Part shown: positions 1 to 9,025 of the stretch, one piece after another
How positions within the stretch are numbered: position 1 is the stretch's first letter
Layout: every line of letters starts with the position of its first letter
NCBI GenBank assembly: GCA_016715895.1
Contig: JADJXH010000003.1
Span: forward strand, 1,846,501-1,910,500
Length of the DNA stretch: 64,000 nucleotides
DNA from: Flavobacteriales bacterium
GTDB lineage: Bacteria; Bacteroidota; Bacteroidia; Flavobacteriales_F; PHOS-HE28
Reading direction: 5' to 3'
Position numbers and translations under genes: made by a program
Notes under the pieces: generated by a model
Database searches by the model: none
What the model saw: the letters and a program-made list of their open reading frames with translations, nothing else
What the model was told of the DNA's origin: nothing

Positions 1-2533
1 CACCGGCCATCTGGTCGTAGAAGTTGGGTTCCTGCAGGCTGAGCAGGTCGGTGCTCTGCAGCACATATCGGTCGTGCCGGTAGAGCAGGGAGGCGCGTAC
101 GCTCGCCAGCTCACTGAAGGGCCAGCTCACCTGGTAGTTGGCCAGATGGGTCTGCACCTTCACCACACCGAAGCGGGATACGCCCTGCAGGGTCTGGCGC
201 TGCACGGTGAACCGTTTGTCCAACCGACGCTTGAGGTTGATGTAAGTAAGGAAGTAGTCGTTGTTGTTGAGGTCCAGCGCCAGGCGGAAGCCGCCGATGA
301 TCTTGTGGTCCTCGAATAGGTCGCTGATGCCCATCTGGATCATGCCGCTGAGACCGGGGTTCAGGTTCTGGGCGCCGGTGAAGGGCTGATAGAAGGCGGC
401 GTTGTAGCTGTTGTCCACCTGGGTGAGCACCGCGTCGGTGGCGAAGTTCACGTGGTAGTTGCGCTGCTCGGGGAAGACCAGGGGACGGTCGGCGAGGGTG
501 TCGCCGGGCGCTGCGGCAGACGGGACGGTCGCCAAGGTGGGCGGTGGTGCCTCCATGGGCCGGTCAGGCGGAGGCGCGTTCTCGTCGCTGAACTGATAAT
601 TGTCCACGTTCACCACTTCGCCTGCGGGCCGGGGCACACGGGGGGCCACCTTCACCACCTGATCGAGGGGGTCGTTCTGCTCACCGAGAGGTTCGCGGCG
701 GTCGGGGCCTGGGCCGCTTGGCGAAGCGTCGCCGACACCTGCTCCGGCCGGAGCGGTGCGGCCCATGCGCAGATGATAGCGGCCGTTCTCGAACACGAGT
801 TCCGCGAGGCGCCCGTTCCGGGCGTGCACATCGTGCTCCAGCACCGAGCGACGCCCCCTGGTGATCCGCTCGTTCACGGCGAAATAGCGGTAGTGGATCG
901 TGGTGTCCACATGGCTCACCACGCTGTCATAGCGCACCCTGTACCGGTCCCGCAGGCCTGACGCATCACCCAGGTAGGTGAACGCCACGCTGTCCAGCGG
1001 CATCGGGGCCGATTCGTCGGCATAAGAGGTGCTGGTGAGGCGGCGGAGGAGAGCGGAACGGCCGGCCAGGTCGTACAGGAAGATGTCCTTGTGCCCGTTC
1101 ACCAGGGCCACCTCGGCGTTGGCCGGCTGGCTGCGCAAGGTGTCGTCCGTGCGGTCGCTGGCGAACAGGATGCCCTCGCCGTCCAGCGTGAACGACGGCT
1201 CCAGGTCGTCGAACTGATCGCTGGTGAGCTGCTCCTGCCGGTTGCCGATGAGGTAGTACAGGTAGAGGTCGGTGCGGCCTTCCCGAACGGCGCTGAACAC
1301 CATGTTCTGGCCATCGGGCGAATAGGCCATGGAGAGCAGCTTCTCCAGCATGAACACCGGCCGAACGCTGGTCTTGCGATCGTCCAGGGTGTAGGTCTTC
1401 AGGTAAAGCTCACCCTTGCGTTCCACGGCGTAGCTGAGGGCCCGGCTTCCGGGGTGCCAGGCCAGCACCGGATAGCTGCGGTCCACGATGCGGTTGAGCT
1501 TCTTCTCGCCCTTGGCGATCCGCCAGGTGCGCTGCTCGGAAAGGTCCCGGATAAAGACCTTGTACTGACCCAGTTCATTGGTGACCCAGGCGGCGTAGCG
1601 GCCGTTGGGGCTCAGCTTGAACTGTGACAAGGTGCTGCGTTTGCGATGGCGGATGGGCAGCTCGTCCAGGGTGACCGCCTCGCGCAGCTGCTCCTCTTTG
1701 GCGAAGCGCTCCTTGTAATGGCCCAGGCAATCCGTGGCGAGGTTCTTCAAGGGCACGCCGAGCACGTACATGAACCCGCTCTCCACGTTGCGGCTTACGC
1801 GGGTCATGTACAGGATGTTGGGGATGACGCTCTGTCCGTACACGTCGGCCACATAGGACCAGATCGCCTGGCCCATGAGCACCGCGTCCTCCCCTTCCAG
1901 CCGGTTGAAGCGGTCGAAGCGACCCGCGAGGATGCCATCGCGCAGGCGGCTGGCCTGCATCGCGTCCATGGGCCCGGCCACATGGGCCACCAGCCCCTTG
2001 GTGAACCACTCGGGCAGGTTCATCAGCGTGCTGTTCTTCAGCACTTCGCGCCAGTTCCCCCCGAACATCATCTGGTCCAGCATCACCTGGGCCACCCCGC
2101 TGCGCACCTGCTGATCGAGCCGCGCGTGGTCGCCCTCGAAGTACACGAAGACCTTGGTGCCCACGATGCGGGTGACCCCGCCGATGTTGTACTGCTCATC
2201 GCCGGTGATGCCGATGTTGCTCTGGCGGAAATCGGAGAGGGAGTTGTACACCACGAACTGCACGCGTTCGTCGAGCGCGATGTCGAGCTGCTTCTCGAGG
2301 TCCTTCAGGTGCTTGTGACCACTGAGGGCCACGAACCGTGCCAGATCACGCCCCCCCTTGTAGAAGTAGGTCTCCAGCCGGTCGAAGCGGTAGTACTGCC
2401 ACAGGAACTCCTCGTGCTGGATGCGGTTCTTCCCGAACTCCTGCTGGGCCCCGTTGTAGAACTGGCCGTGCGCGACGGGGATCGCCGAAAGGGCGAGCAG
2501 GACAGGCAATGTCGTACGGAAGTTCCTGAGCAC
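1..2533 (-). CDS. TolB-like beta-propeller protein with C-terminal barrel-like region (partial, 3' end outside window)
   Basis: The frame is open from a GTG at 2533 to the window edge, about 844 codons, so the C-terminus is missing. The N-terminus reads MLRNFRTTLPVLLALSAIP and looks like a signal peptide ending near AHG. Middle residues hold WD40/PD40-type blades (LSPNGRYAAWV, YSPDGQNMVFSA, LDGEGILFASD). The last 150 residues alternate aromatic and polar residues as in outer-membrane beta-strands. The GTG start is chosen because a -7-like TATCTTCA lies 5 bases upstream and no ATG precedes the signal peptide. Proteins of this architecture are common in Bacteroidota and usually annotated as TolB-like or translocation proteins; the precise role is unknown. 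It is divergent from the next gene. Confidence 0.75.
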   Translation of the reverse strand, partial: MLRNFRTTLPVLLALSAIPVAHGQFYNGAQQEFGKNRIQHEEFLWQYYRFDRLETYFYKGGRDLARFVALSGHKHLKDLEKQLDIALDERVQFVVYNSLSDFRQSNIGITGDEQYNIGGVTRIVGTKVFVYFEGDHARLDQQVRSGVAQVMLDQMMFGGNWREVLKNSTLMNLPEWFTKGLVAHVAGPMDAMQASRLRDGILAGRFDRFNRLEGEDAVLMGQAIWSYVADVYGQSVIPNILYMTRVSRNVESGFMYVLGVPLKNLATDCLGHYKERFAKEEQLREAVTLDELPIRHRKRSTLSQFKLSPNGRYAAWVTNELGQYKVFIRDLSEQRTWRIAKGEKKLNRIVDRSYPVLAWHPGSRALSYAVERKGELYLKTYTLDDRKTSVRPVFMLEKLLSMAYSPDGQNMVFSAVREGRTDLYLYYLIGNRQEQLTSDQFDDLEPSFTLDGEGILFASDRTDDTLRSQPANAEVALVNGHKDIFLYDLAGRSALLRRLTSTSYADESAPMPLDSVAFTYLGDASGLRDRYRVRYDSVVSHVDTTIHYRYFAVNERITRGRRSVLEHDVHARNGRLAELVFENGRYHLRMGRTAPAGAGVGDASPSGPGPDRREPLGEQNDPLDQVVKVAPRVPRPAGEVVNVDNYQFSDENAPPPDRPMEAPPPTLATVPSAAAPGDTLADRPLVFPEQRNYHVNFATDAVLTQVDNSYNAAFYQPFTGAQNLNPGLSGMIQMGISDLFEDHKIIGGFRLALDLNNNDYFLTYINLKRRLDKRFTVQRQTLQGVSRFGVVKVQTHLANYQVSWPFSELASVRASLLYRHDRYVLQSTDLLSLQEPNFYDQMAG

Positions 2534-2538
2534 AGCGT

Positions 2539-2546
2539 TGAAGATA
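2539..2546 (-). promoter_or_regulatory. -7 promoter element (TATCTTCA)
   Basis: TATCTTCA on the minus strand, 5 bases before the GTG start at 2533. It differs from the Bacteroidota consensus TAnnTTTG only at the last two bases. The spacing matches other short-leader promoters in this window. Confidence 0.45.
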
Positions 2547-2604
2547 ACTACATTCGACCGCCCTTGTTCGGCGCGCCCTGCGCGAAGTTCAGGCTTTTCC
2601 GGGC

Positions 2605-3255
2605 ATGCTGCACTGCGTACCGTTCGTCTGCAACCCCTTTCAGGAGAACACCTGGCTGCTCCACGACGGCCGGGAGGCGCTGTTGGTGGACCCGGGCTGC
2701 TGGAACACGGTGGAGGAGCATCGGTTGGAGGCCTATGTAACGCAGCATGGCCTGCGTGTGGTGCGCTGCCTGAACACCCACGGCCACATCGACCATGTGC
2801 TGGGCAACGCCTGGGCCCATCGCCGGTTCGATCTGCTGCCGGAGATCCATGCGGACGACCTGGAGCTGCTGCGCCGCGCCCCGGCGATCGGGCAGTTGTA
2901 CGGGGTGCCATGCGAGCCCTCCCCCGAACCGGCGGCCCACCTGGCCGATGGGGACGAGGTGCGACTGGGTGATCTGCGCTTCCAGGTGATCCATGTACCG
3001 GGCCACAGCCCCGGACACGTGGCGCTCTTTTGCCGGGACGCGGGCCACCTTGTGGGCGGCGATGTGCTGTTCCAGGGGAGCATCGGACGCACGGACCTGC
3101 CGGGCGGCGACCTGGAGCAGCTCCTGCACAGCATCCGCACCCGCCTGCTGGTGCTGGATGACACGGTGGTGGTCCATAGCGGCCATGGGCCGGATACCAC
3201 CATCGGTGCCGAGCGACGCGGCAACCCCTTCCTGCAACCTTCGTCGTTCCGGTGA
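2605..3255 (+). CDS. MBL-fold metallo-hydrolase (glyoxalase II-like)
   Basis: 216 aa, ATG start. It carries the metallo-beta-lactamase di-metal site: THGHIDH (H59, H61, D63, H64), H134 in VPGHSPGH, D153 in GGDVLF and H194 in HSGHG. The short length and the GRTDLPGGD segment are typical of the small hydroxyacylglutathione hydrolase-like cytosolic hydrolases of Bacteroidota. The substrate cannot be read from sequence; a thioester hydrolase is the likely class. No signal peptide is seen. The gene stands alone between a divergent gene and the FG-GAP lipoprotein. Confidence 0.85.
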   Translation: MLHCVPFVCNPFQENTWLLHDGREALLVDPGCWNTVEEHRLEAYVTQHGLRVVRCLNTHGHIDHVLGNAWAHRRFDLLPEIHADDLELLRRAPAIGQLYGVPCEPSPEPAAHLADGDEVRLGDLRFQVIHVPGHSPGHVALFCRDAGHLVGGDVLFQGSIGRTDLPGGDLEQLLHSIRTRLLVLDDTVVVHSGHGPDTTIGAERRGNPFLQPSSFR

Positions 3256-3306
3256 ACGCGACCGCCGGTGCCTGCACACCGTCCATTGCGGTCCGCACGG
3301 AAGAGC

Positions 3307-6300
3307 ATGCTCCGGAACCCGTTCATCATGGGGCCATCGGTACCGGTCGTGGCGGTGCTGCTCGCGCTCTCCGGGTGCACCGGGCCGGGCCGTGGACCAT
3401 CCCCGACCACCACCGGTGACACTTCGGCGGTGCGCTCTCCCCTGCTCGTGCAGCACAGCGGCGAAGCCATCGGGATGCCCTTCCGCAATGCGTTCGTGGA
3501 GACCGACGAGATCAACTACTATCGGTTCCGTTATCTGTATCTGAGCGGAGGGGTGGCCACTGGGGACCTCGACGGTGACGGTCTTCCGGAGGTGTTCGTG
3601 GTCTCCTCCCGGGATGGGGTCCGGCTCTATCGGAACCTCGGCGGACTGCGCTTCGAGGATGTCACCGCCAAGGCCGGGATCAGGCACGAGGACATCTGGC
3701 CGATGGGCACCACCATGGCGGACATTAACGGTGATGGCCATCTCGACCTGTACGTGGTGTGCGCGGGTCCGACGAACGATCCCGAACGGCTCCGCGACCG
3801 GGTCTACATCAACCGCGGTGACGGCTCCTTCGAAGAGCGCGGCCGGGAATTGGGGCTGAACCCGGACGGCCACGGCATCATGGCCTACTTCCACGACATC
3901 GACGTGGACGGCGACCTAGATCTGTTCCTGCTCGGGCACCGCATGGACTTTGAGGCATCGGCCAATGTGGAGGTGGTCGTGCCTCCGGGCAGCTCCCTGT
4001 TCAGCAACCGGCTTTTCATCAACGATGGCAGCGGGCACTTCACGGACAACACGGCTGCGGCCGGGCTGCTCAGCCACGCTTGGAGCCTCGGTGCGGCCAT
4101 CGGCGATGTGAACGGTGATGACCGGCCGGACATCTACGTCGCGAACGACTTCGTGCAGCCGGATATGCTGTACATCCAACAGCCCGATGGACGCTTCATC
4201 GACGAGGTGCGCTCCAGGCTGGGGCACGTGAGCTACTACAGCATGGGCGTGGATCGGGCCGACATGAACAACGACGGGCATCCGGACCTGTGCGTGCTGG
4301 ACATGACCCCGCCGGACCATGGACGCAGCAAGCAGAACATGGCCAGCATGCGCCCGAAGGACTTCGACAGGATGACCGGGATCGGCTGGCACGCGCAATA
4401 CATGGCCAATCAGCTCCACCTGAACAACGGGGATGGCACCTTCAGCGAGATCGGCCACCTGGCCGGGGTGGACCGCACCGATTGGAGCTGGGCCCCCTTG
4501 TTCGTCGACCTGGACAACGACGGCTGGAAGGACCTGTTCGTATCGAACGGTGTCTGGCGCGATATCACCAACAACGACTTCAAACTCCAGGTCGAACGGA
4601 TCAAGGAGGAGCGCAAAGGCCAGCAGATCCGCTACGAGGACATCGCCCCCCTCCTTCCCTTCTCACCCCTGCCGAACTATGTGTTCCGGAACCAGGGCGA
4701 CCTCACGTTCACGAAAGCGATCGCGGAATGGGGCTATCAGCATGCCGGGGTCAGCACCGGGGCCAGCGTGGCCGACCTGGATGCCGACGGCGACATGGAC
4801 CTGGTGGTGGTGGATGTGAACGGTCCGATGAAGGTGGTGGAGAACCGGAGCCGGCAGAGGGACGGCTCGCACTATCTGCAGGTGGCGTTGCGGGGACCGA
4901 AGGGAAACCCCTTCGCGGTGGGCACAAGGGCCCTGCTGTACGCTGGCGGAACCGTGCAGCATGCCGAACTGGTCCTTGCCCGCGGTTTCCAAAGCAGCGT
5001 GGAGCCCCTGATCCACTTCGGCCTGGGCACCGGTGGCGTGGACTCGGTGGTGTTGCAATGGCCCGATGGCACCTGGTCGCGGATCGATGGCCCAAAGGCC
5101 GATCAGCGAATACAGGTGGCCTACAACGCGCTACCTCACGAACGCCGCGTACGCTCGCGCCTGGCCACCTGGTTCACGGAGGCCACCGCACATGCCGTGC
5201 CCGGGATCGGTCACACCGAGAACAGCTTCGACGATTTCCGGGCCGAGAGCCTGCTGCCCCACCGCCAATCGACCCACGGCCCTGCCTTGGTGGTCGGCGA
5301 TGTGAACGGGGATGCCCGGGACGACCTCTTCCTGGGAGCGTCCACCGGGCATGCGCCCCGATTGCTGATCCAGGTCCCAGGCCCCCGGTTCACACCGGCA
5401 TCGGCTCAGCCCTGGTCGGTGCACCGCGATCAGGAGATCATCGGAGCCTGCCTGTTCGACGCTGACGGGGATGGCGACCTTGACCTGTACACGGCGGCCG
5501 GCAGCACCGAATGGCCCGTGCCCAGCCTTCACTACCAGGACCGGCTGTACCTGAACGATGGCCGGGGTCGCTTTGCTGAAGCGGATGGTGCGCTGCCGGA
5601 AATGCCCTGGCCCACCCAGGTGGTGACCGCCGGGGACCTGGACGGGGACAGCGACCAGGACCTGTTCGTGGGTGGTCGCAACGTGCCGGGCGCCTACCCT
5701 TCCGCTCCGCGCAGCGTGCTGCTGCGCAACGAGGGCGGCCGCTTCAGCGATGCCACTGCATCGTGGTGCGCACCCTTGGCGGCCGTGGGCATGGTCACCG
5801 GCGCGACGCTCGCCGACCTGGATGCGGATGGGCGGAAGGACCTGGTCGTCACGGGTGAGTGGATGCCCGTGCTGGCCTACCGGAACACGGGAACCGGCTT
5901 CGCACGCGCAGCATGGACCGACAGCACCTTGACGGGCTGGTGGCAGGGCATCACGGTGGCCGACCTGGACGGGGATGGCGATCAGGACATGGTGACGGGG
6001 AACATCGGGCTCAACAACAAGTTCCATCCGAGCAAGGAGAAGCCACTGGAACTGTACATGGCCGACCTGGACGGCACCGGCACCAACGATATCATCCTGG
6101 CCAAGCATGGGGCGGACGGCACGTGTTTCCCGGTGCGTGGCCGCGAGTGCTCCTCCGAGCAGATGCCCTTCCTGAAGCAGAAGTTCCCCACGTTCAAGTC
6201 GTTCGCGGAGGCGGATGTGCGCAAGCTGTACGGACCCAAGCTGGATGAGGCCTTGCATGTGAGCGCCACGGAGTTCCGCAGCCTGGTCTGGTGGAACGAA

Positions 6301-6672
6301 GGCGGCCGCTTCTCCCCGACGCCCCTGCCGAACGCGGCCCAGGCCGGCCCCTTGCGTTCCGTGGTGGTGGTGGACCTCAATGGGGACGGGCACCTGGACA
6401 TGGTGGGCGGGGGCAACCTGTACGGCACCGAGGTGGAGACCTCACGCTATGACGGCAGTACAGGCGTGGTGCTCTTGGGGAACGGACACCGCGGCTTCGG
6501 CCCTGTCCCGGTCGGACGCAGCGGCTTCGCAGCCCGAGGGGATGTCCGCCAGGTGGTACGGGTACGCACCGGCGGCAGCGGTCAGGCCTTCGTGGTCGCC
6601 GTCAACAACGGGCCGTTGCGGGTCTTCGTTCCCGAGCGGGTGCCGGCCAAGGGAGGTCTGGCGCTCCGCTGA
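3307..6672 (+). CDS. FG-GAP/VCBS repeat lipoprotein with ASPIC/UnbV domain
   Basis: 1121 aa from ATG 3307; an upstream in-frame ATG at 3268 would only add 13 basic residues before the signal peptide. The N-terminus is a lipoprotein signal with lipobox ALSGC. The protein contains two runs of FG-GAP/VCBS blades with Ca2+-binding DxDxDG loops (DLDGDGLPEVFVV, DINGDGHLDLYVV, DLDADGDMDLVVV; later DADGDGDLDLYTA, DLNGDGHLDMVGG). Between the runs is an ASPIC/UnbV-like segment (HFGLGTGGVDSVVLQWPDG). Such CRTAC-like proteins are surface or outer-membrane proteins in Bacteroidota, often placed with glycan- or SusD-type systems; no such partner is adjacent here. Its stop meets the stop of the convergent gene in TGATCA. 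Confidence 0.9.
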   Translation: MLRNPFIMGPSVPVVAVLLALSGCTGPGRGPSPTTTGDTSAVRSPLLVQHSGEAIGMPFRNAFVETDEINYYRFRYLYLSGGVATGDLDGDGLPEVFVVSSRDGVRLYRNLGGLRFEDVTAKAGIRHEDIWPMGTTMADINGDGHLDLYVVCAGPTNDPERLRDRVYINRGDGSFEERGRELGLNPDGHGIMAYFHDIDVDGDLDLFLLGHRMDFEASANVEVVVPPGSSLFSNRLFINDGSGHFTDNTAAAGLLSHAWSLGAAIGDVNGDDRPDIYVANDFVQPDMLYIQQPDGRFIDEVRSRLGHVSYYSMGVDRADMNNDGHPDLCVLDMTPPDHGRSKQNMASMRPKDFDRMTGIGWHAQYMANQLHLNNGDGTFSEIGHLAGVDRTDWSWAPLFVDLDNDGWKDLFVSNGVWRDITNNDFKLQVERIKEERKGQQIRYEDIAPLLPFSPLPNYVFRNQGDLTFTKAIAEWGYQHAGVSTGASVADLDADGDMDLVVVDVNGPMKVVENRSRQRDGSHYLQVALRGPKGNPFAVGTRALLYAGGTVQHAELVLARGFQSSVEPLIHFGLGTGGVDSVVLQWPDGTWSRIDGPKADQRIQVAYNALPHERRVRSRLATWFTEATAHAVPGIGHTENSFDDFRAESLLPHRQSTHGPALVVGDVNGDARDDLFLGASTGHAPRLLIQVPGPRFTPASAQPWSVHRDQEIIGACLFDADGDGDLDLYTAAGSTEWPVPSLHYQDRLYLNDGRGRFAEADGALPEMPWPTQVVTAGDLDGDSDQDLFVGGRNVPGAYPSAPRSVLLRNEGGRFSDATASWCAPLAAVGMVTGATLADLDADGRKDLVVTGEWMPVLAYRNTGTGFARAAWTDSTLTGWWQGITVADLDGDGDQDMVTGNIGLNNKFHPSKEKPLELYMADLDGTGTNDIILAKHGADGTCFPVRGRECSSEQMPFLKQKFPTFKSFAEADVRKLYGPKLDEALHVSATEFRSLVWWNEGGRFSPTPLPNAAQAGPLRSVVVVDLNGDGHLDMVGGGNLYGTEVETSRYDGSTGVVLLGNGHRGFGPVPVGRSGFAARGDVRQVVRVRTGGSGQAFVVAVNNGPLRVFVPERVPAKGGLALR

Positions 6673-7539
6673 TCAGGGGTGGTAGCTGTCCGGCTTGTAC
6701 ACCTTCTTCTTGCCTTCCAACGCATTGGGCTTGATCGCCGGCGGACAGGCGAAGCCTTTGGGATAGCGCAGGAACAGGAAGCGGATGCTGAGGATGATCG
6801 GGCGGTACCGGCTGTTGAACCATTGCAGCTGGCCGAAGCCCTTGTCCCCAGGGACCACGCTCACCACGGGCGTCTCCAGCGTGGGGATGATCAGCAGACG
6901 GCCGCGCGTGCGGAATCCGTAGCCCAGCTTCACGTGCGCCTGGCCGATGAACGACGGGGGCAGCTCCTGGTCGGCCAGCACCAATGGATCGCCGGTGTAG
7001 CTGCGCGCACTGCCCACATCGAGGTCAGCGTTGACGCCCAGGCTCACCTGCACGAACTGGCGGTCGGCCGTCTGGAAGAACTTGTTGGCGTTCACGTGCA
7101 CGCTGGCGTAGTGGTCGCGGAAGGCCCCCGATCCGGGAAGGACCACCGTGGAGTCCGTTTCGTTCGGCCCATAGCGCAGCACACCGATATGGTCCTGCCG
7201 TCCGTTCAGGCCCTTGTAGGCCAGGCCGAAGTCCCAGTAGTCCAGGATGACGGGATCGCGGGTGGCATGGAACCAGCCCACCTCGACGTACGGTCCGAAA
7301 CGGCCGTTGGGGTCGAAGGTGGCCGAGTAGGTGGTGTCGGCGTTGCGGAACAGCTCGCGCTCCTCATCGCCGAACCGGGCCAGGGTGTAGGTGGCCCCGA
7401 GGCCGAAGTACAGGCCCCCACGCCGCATCTTGCCGTCCGTGGGGATGATCTCCGGGCGCTTGCGCTCGAACAGCCGCTGGGCAAGTAGGGCCTGAGCGCC
7501 GCACAGGACCATCACCAGGACAAGGAACGATCGGATCAT
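6673..7539 (-). CDS. Outer-membrane beta-barrel-like protein, unknown function
   Basis: 288 aa from ATG 7539 (an upstream ATG at 7560 is possible). A signal peptide ends near ALLAQ. The rest is glycine- and aromatic-rich with alternating patterns such as GGLYFGLGATYTLARFGDE and RFGPYVEVGWF, as expected for an 8- to 12-stranded barrel. No named family is recognised. It converges on the FG-GAP lipoprotein, the two stop codons sharing the palindrome TGATCA. Confidence 0.65.
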   Translation of the reverse strand: MIRSFLVLVMVLCGAQALLAQRLFERKRPEIIPTDGKMRRGGLYFGLGATYTLARFGDEERELFRNADTTYSATFDPNGRFGPYVEVGWFHATRDPVILDYWDFGLAYKGLNGRQDHIGVLRYGPNETDSTVVLPGSGAFRDHYASVHVNANKFFQTADRQFVQVSLGVNADLDVGSARSYTGDPLVLADQELPPSFIGQAHVKLGYGFRTRGRLLIIPTLETPVVSVVPGDKGFGQLQWFNSRYRPIILSIRFLFLRYPKGFACPPAIKPNALEGKKKVYKPDSYHP

Positions 7540-7627
7540 GGAACGAAGATGGGCTGGCATCTACCTGATAACGAAGGCCGCCGACCCAAAGTGTCAACGG
7601 TGACCTGTGCGGACGGCACCGACCCGC

Positions 7628-8968
7628 TCACCCTTCCAGCAGTTCCAGCGCCCTCTTCTCCACCGCCTCGCTCTCCCATCGCTTTTCAATATCGGGCATG
7701 GCGAGCACCTGCTCCATGATGCGGTCATGGCGCAGCCCCTCGTTCCACGCGTCGATGTAAGCGATGTCGCTGAACTTCACCTGGCTGTAGAGCGGCAGCC
7801 ATTTGTCCGGGTGGCGGGCCTGCAGGCGTCCTTCGATCCTCTTGCGGAGGATGAACCGCGGATCGGCCACCAGGTCGCGCATCTCCACGAAGTTGCGCAG
7901 GCTGAGGTCGGCGATGGCATCGCCGTTCGGCTTGCGGGCCCGGTGATAGGCATCGAGCACGGTGGCCCAGTTGTCGTCGCCATGCGCGTTCAGCAGGTCG
8001 TTCAGCACCTTGCAATCCTCGTAGCCGGCGTTCATCCCCTCGCCATAGAAGGGCACGATGGCGTGGGCCGCGTCACCGATGAGCGCCACCTTGTCGGTGT
8101 GCGTCCATGGCGAACAGCGGATGATGGCCAGGCTGCTCTGGGGGTTGCGGAAGTACTGCTCCGCAAGGTCGGGCAGCATGGGGATGGCGTCCTGGAAGTG
8201 GGCCTCGAAGAAGCGCATCAGGTCCTGCTCGTCCTTGATGGTATCGAAGGAATACTCGCCCTCGTGCGGCATGAAGAGCGTGCCGGTGAAGCCGCCATCC
8301 TGGTTCGCAAGACCCATCATCATGAAGAGGCGGCGCGGCCAGATGTGCAGGCAGTTGGGGTCCATCCGCGGTGTGCCGTCGGCGTTGGGCGGAAAGGCGA
8401 TCTCCTTGTAGTCGTGCTCGATGTAGGTCTGGCTGAACGTGAACCGTCCCTTCATCATGGCCTGGCGCACGGCGCTCGGGGCCCCGTCGGCTCCGAAGAC
8501 CACATCGGCCTTGATGCTGGCCACCGAACCGGTGATGTCGTTGCGGAAGCTGCAGCGCGCATGGTCCAGGTCGACCTCCACGCACTGGTGGTTGAAATGC
8601 AGATGGACGTTGGGCAGGGCCTGGGCCTCGGAGAGCAGCACCTTGTTCAGCTCGGCCCGGCTCACGCTGTGGATGGCCCGTTCATCGATGCTGTACGGCA
8701 GCCGCGTGAGCTTGCCGTCGCGGTCGTGCGTCATGCGCGCATGCACCGGCACCACGATGCGCTCCACGGCCTGGTGCACACCCGCCGCACGCAGGGCCGT
8801 CCACCCGCGGTGGCTCACCACCAGGTTGATGCTGCGCCCGGCGTACACATTGGTCCTGCGCGGATCGCCGCGACGCTCGAAGACGTTGATGCGGTGACCG
8901 CGCTTCGCGAGGAACACGGCCAGCAAGCTGCCGACCAGACCGCCGCCGACGATGGTGATGTTCTTCAT
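7628..8968 (-). CDS. kmo: Kynurenine 3-monooxygenase
   Basis: 446 aa from ATG 8968 (ATG 8980 would add four residues). It is a class A flavin monooxygenase: N-terminal FAD fold MKNITIVGGGLVGSLLA, a middle DG motif (VFGADGAPSAVRQAM) and the GD motif GDAAHAIVPFYGEGMNAG. These fit kynurenine 3-monooxygenase, which hydroxylates L-kynurenine with NADPH and O2. Kynureninase is the next gene downstream of its own start on the same strand, supporting tryptophan-to-3-hydroxyanthranilate metabolism. Neither tryptophan dioxygenase nor kynurenine formamidase is in the window. Confidence 0.92.
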   Translation of the reverse strand: MKNITIVGGGLVGSLLAVFLAKRGHRINVFERRGDPRRTNVYAGRSINLVVSHRGWTALRAAGVHQAVERIVVPVHARMTHDRDGKLTRLPYSIDERAIHSVSRAELNKVLLSEAQALPNVHLHFNHQCVEVDLDHARCSFRNDITGSVASIKADVVFGADGAPSAVRQAMMKGRFTFSQTYIEHDYKEIAFPPNADGTPRMDPNCLHIWPRRLFMMMGLANQDGGFTGTLFMPHEGEYSFDTIKDEQDLMRFFEAHFQDAIPMLPDLAEQYFRNPQSSLAIIRCSPWTHTDKVALIGDAAHAIVPFYGEGMNAGYEDCKVLNDLLNAHGDDNWATVLDAYHRARKPNGDAIADLSLRNFVEMRDLVADPRFILRKRIEGRLQARHPDKWLPLYSQVKFSDIAYIDAWNEGLRHDRIMEQVLAMPDIEKRWESEAVEKRALELLEG

Positions 8969-9025
8969 GTCAACATGCAATAAATCGACCTATTGGGTCA
9001 ACGCCACAGGTTCCCTGTAGCGGGA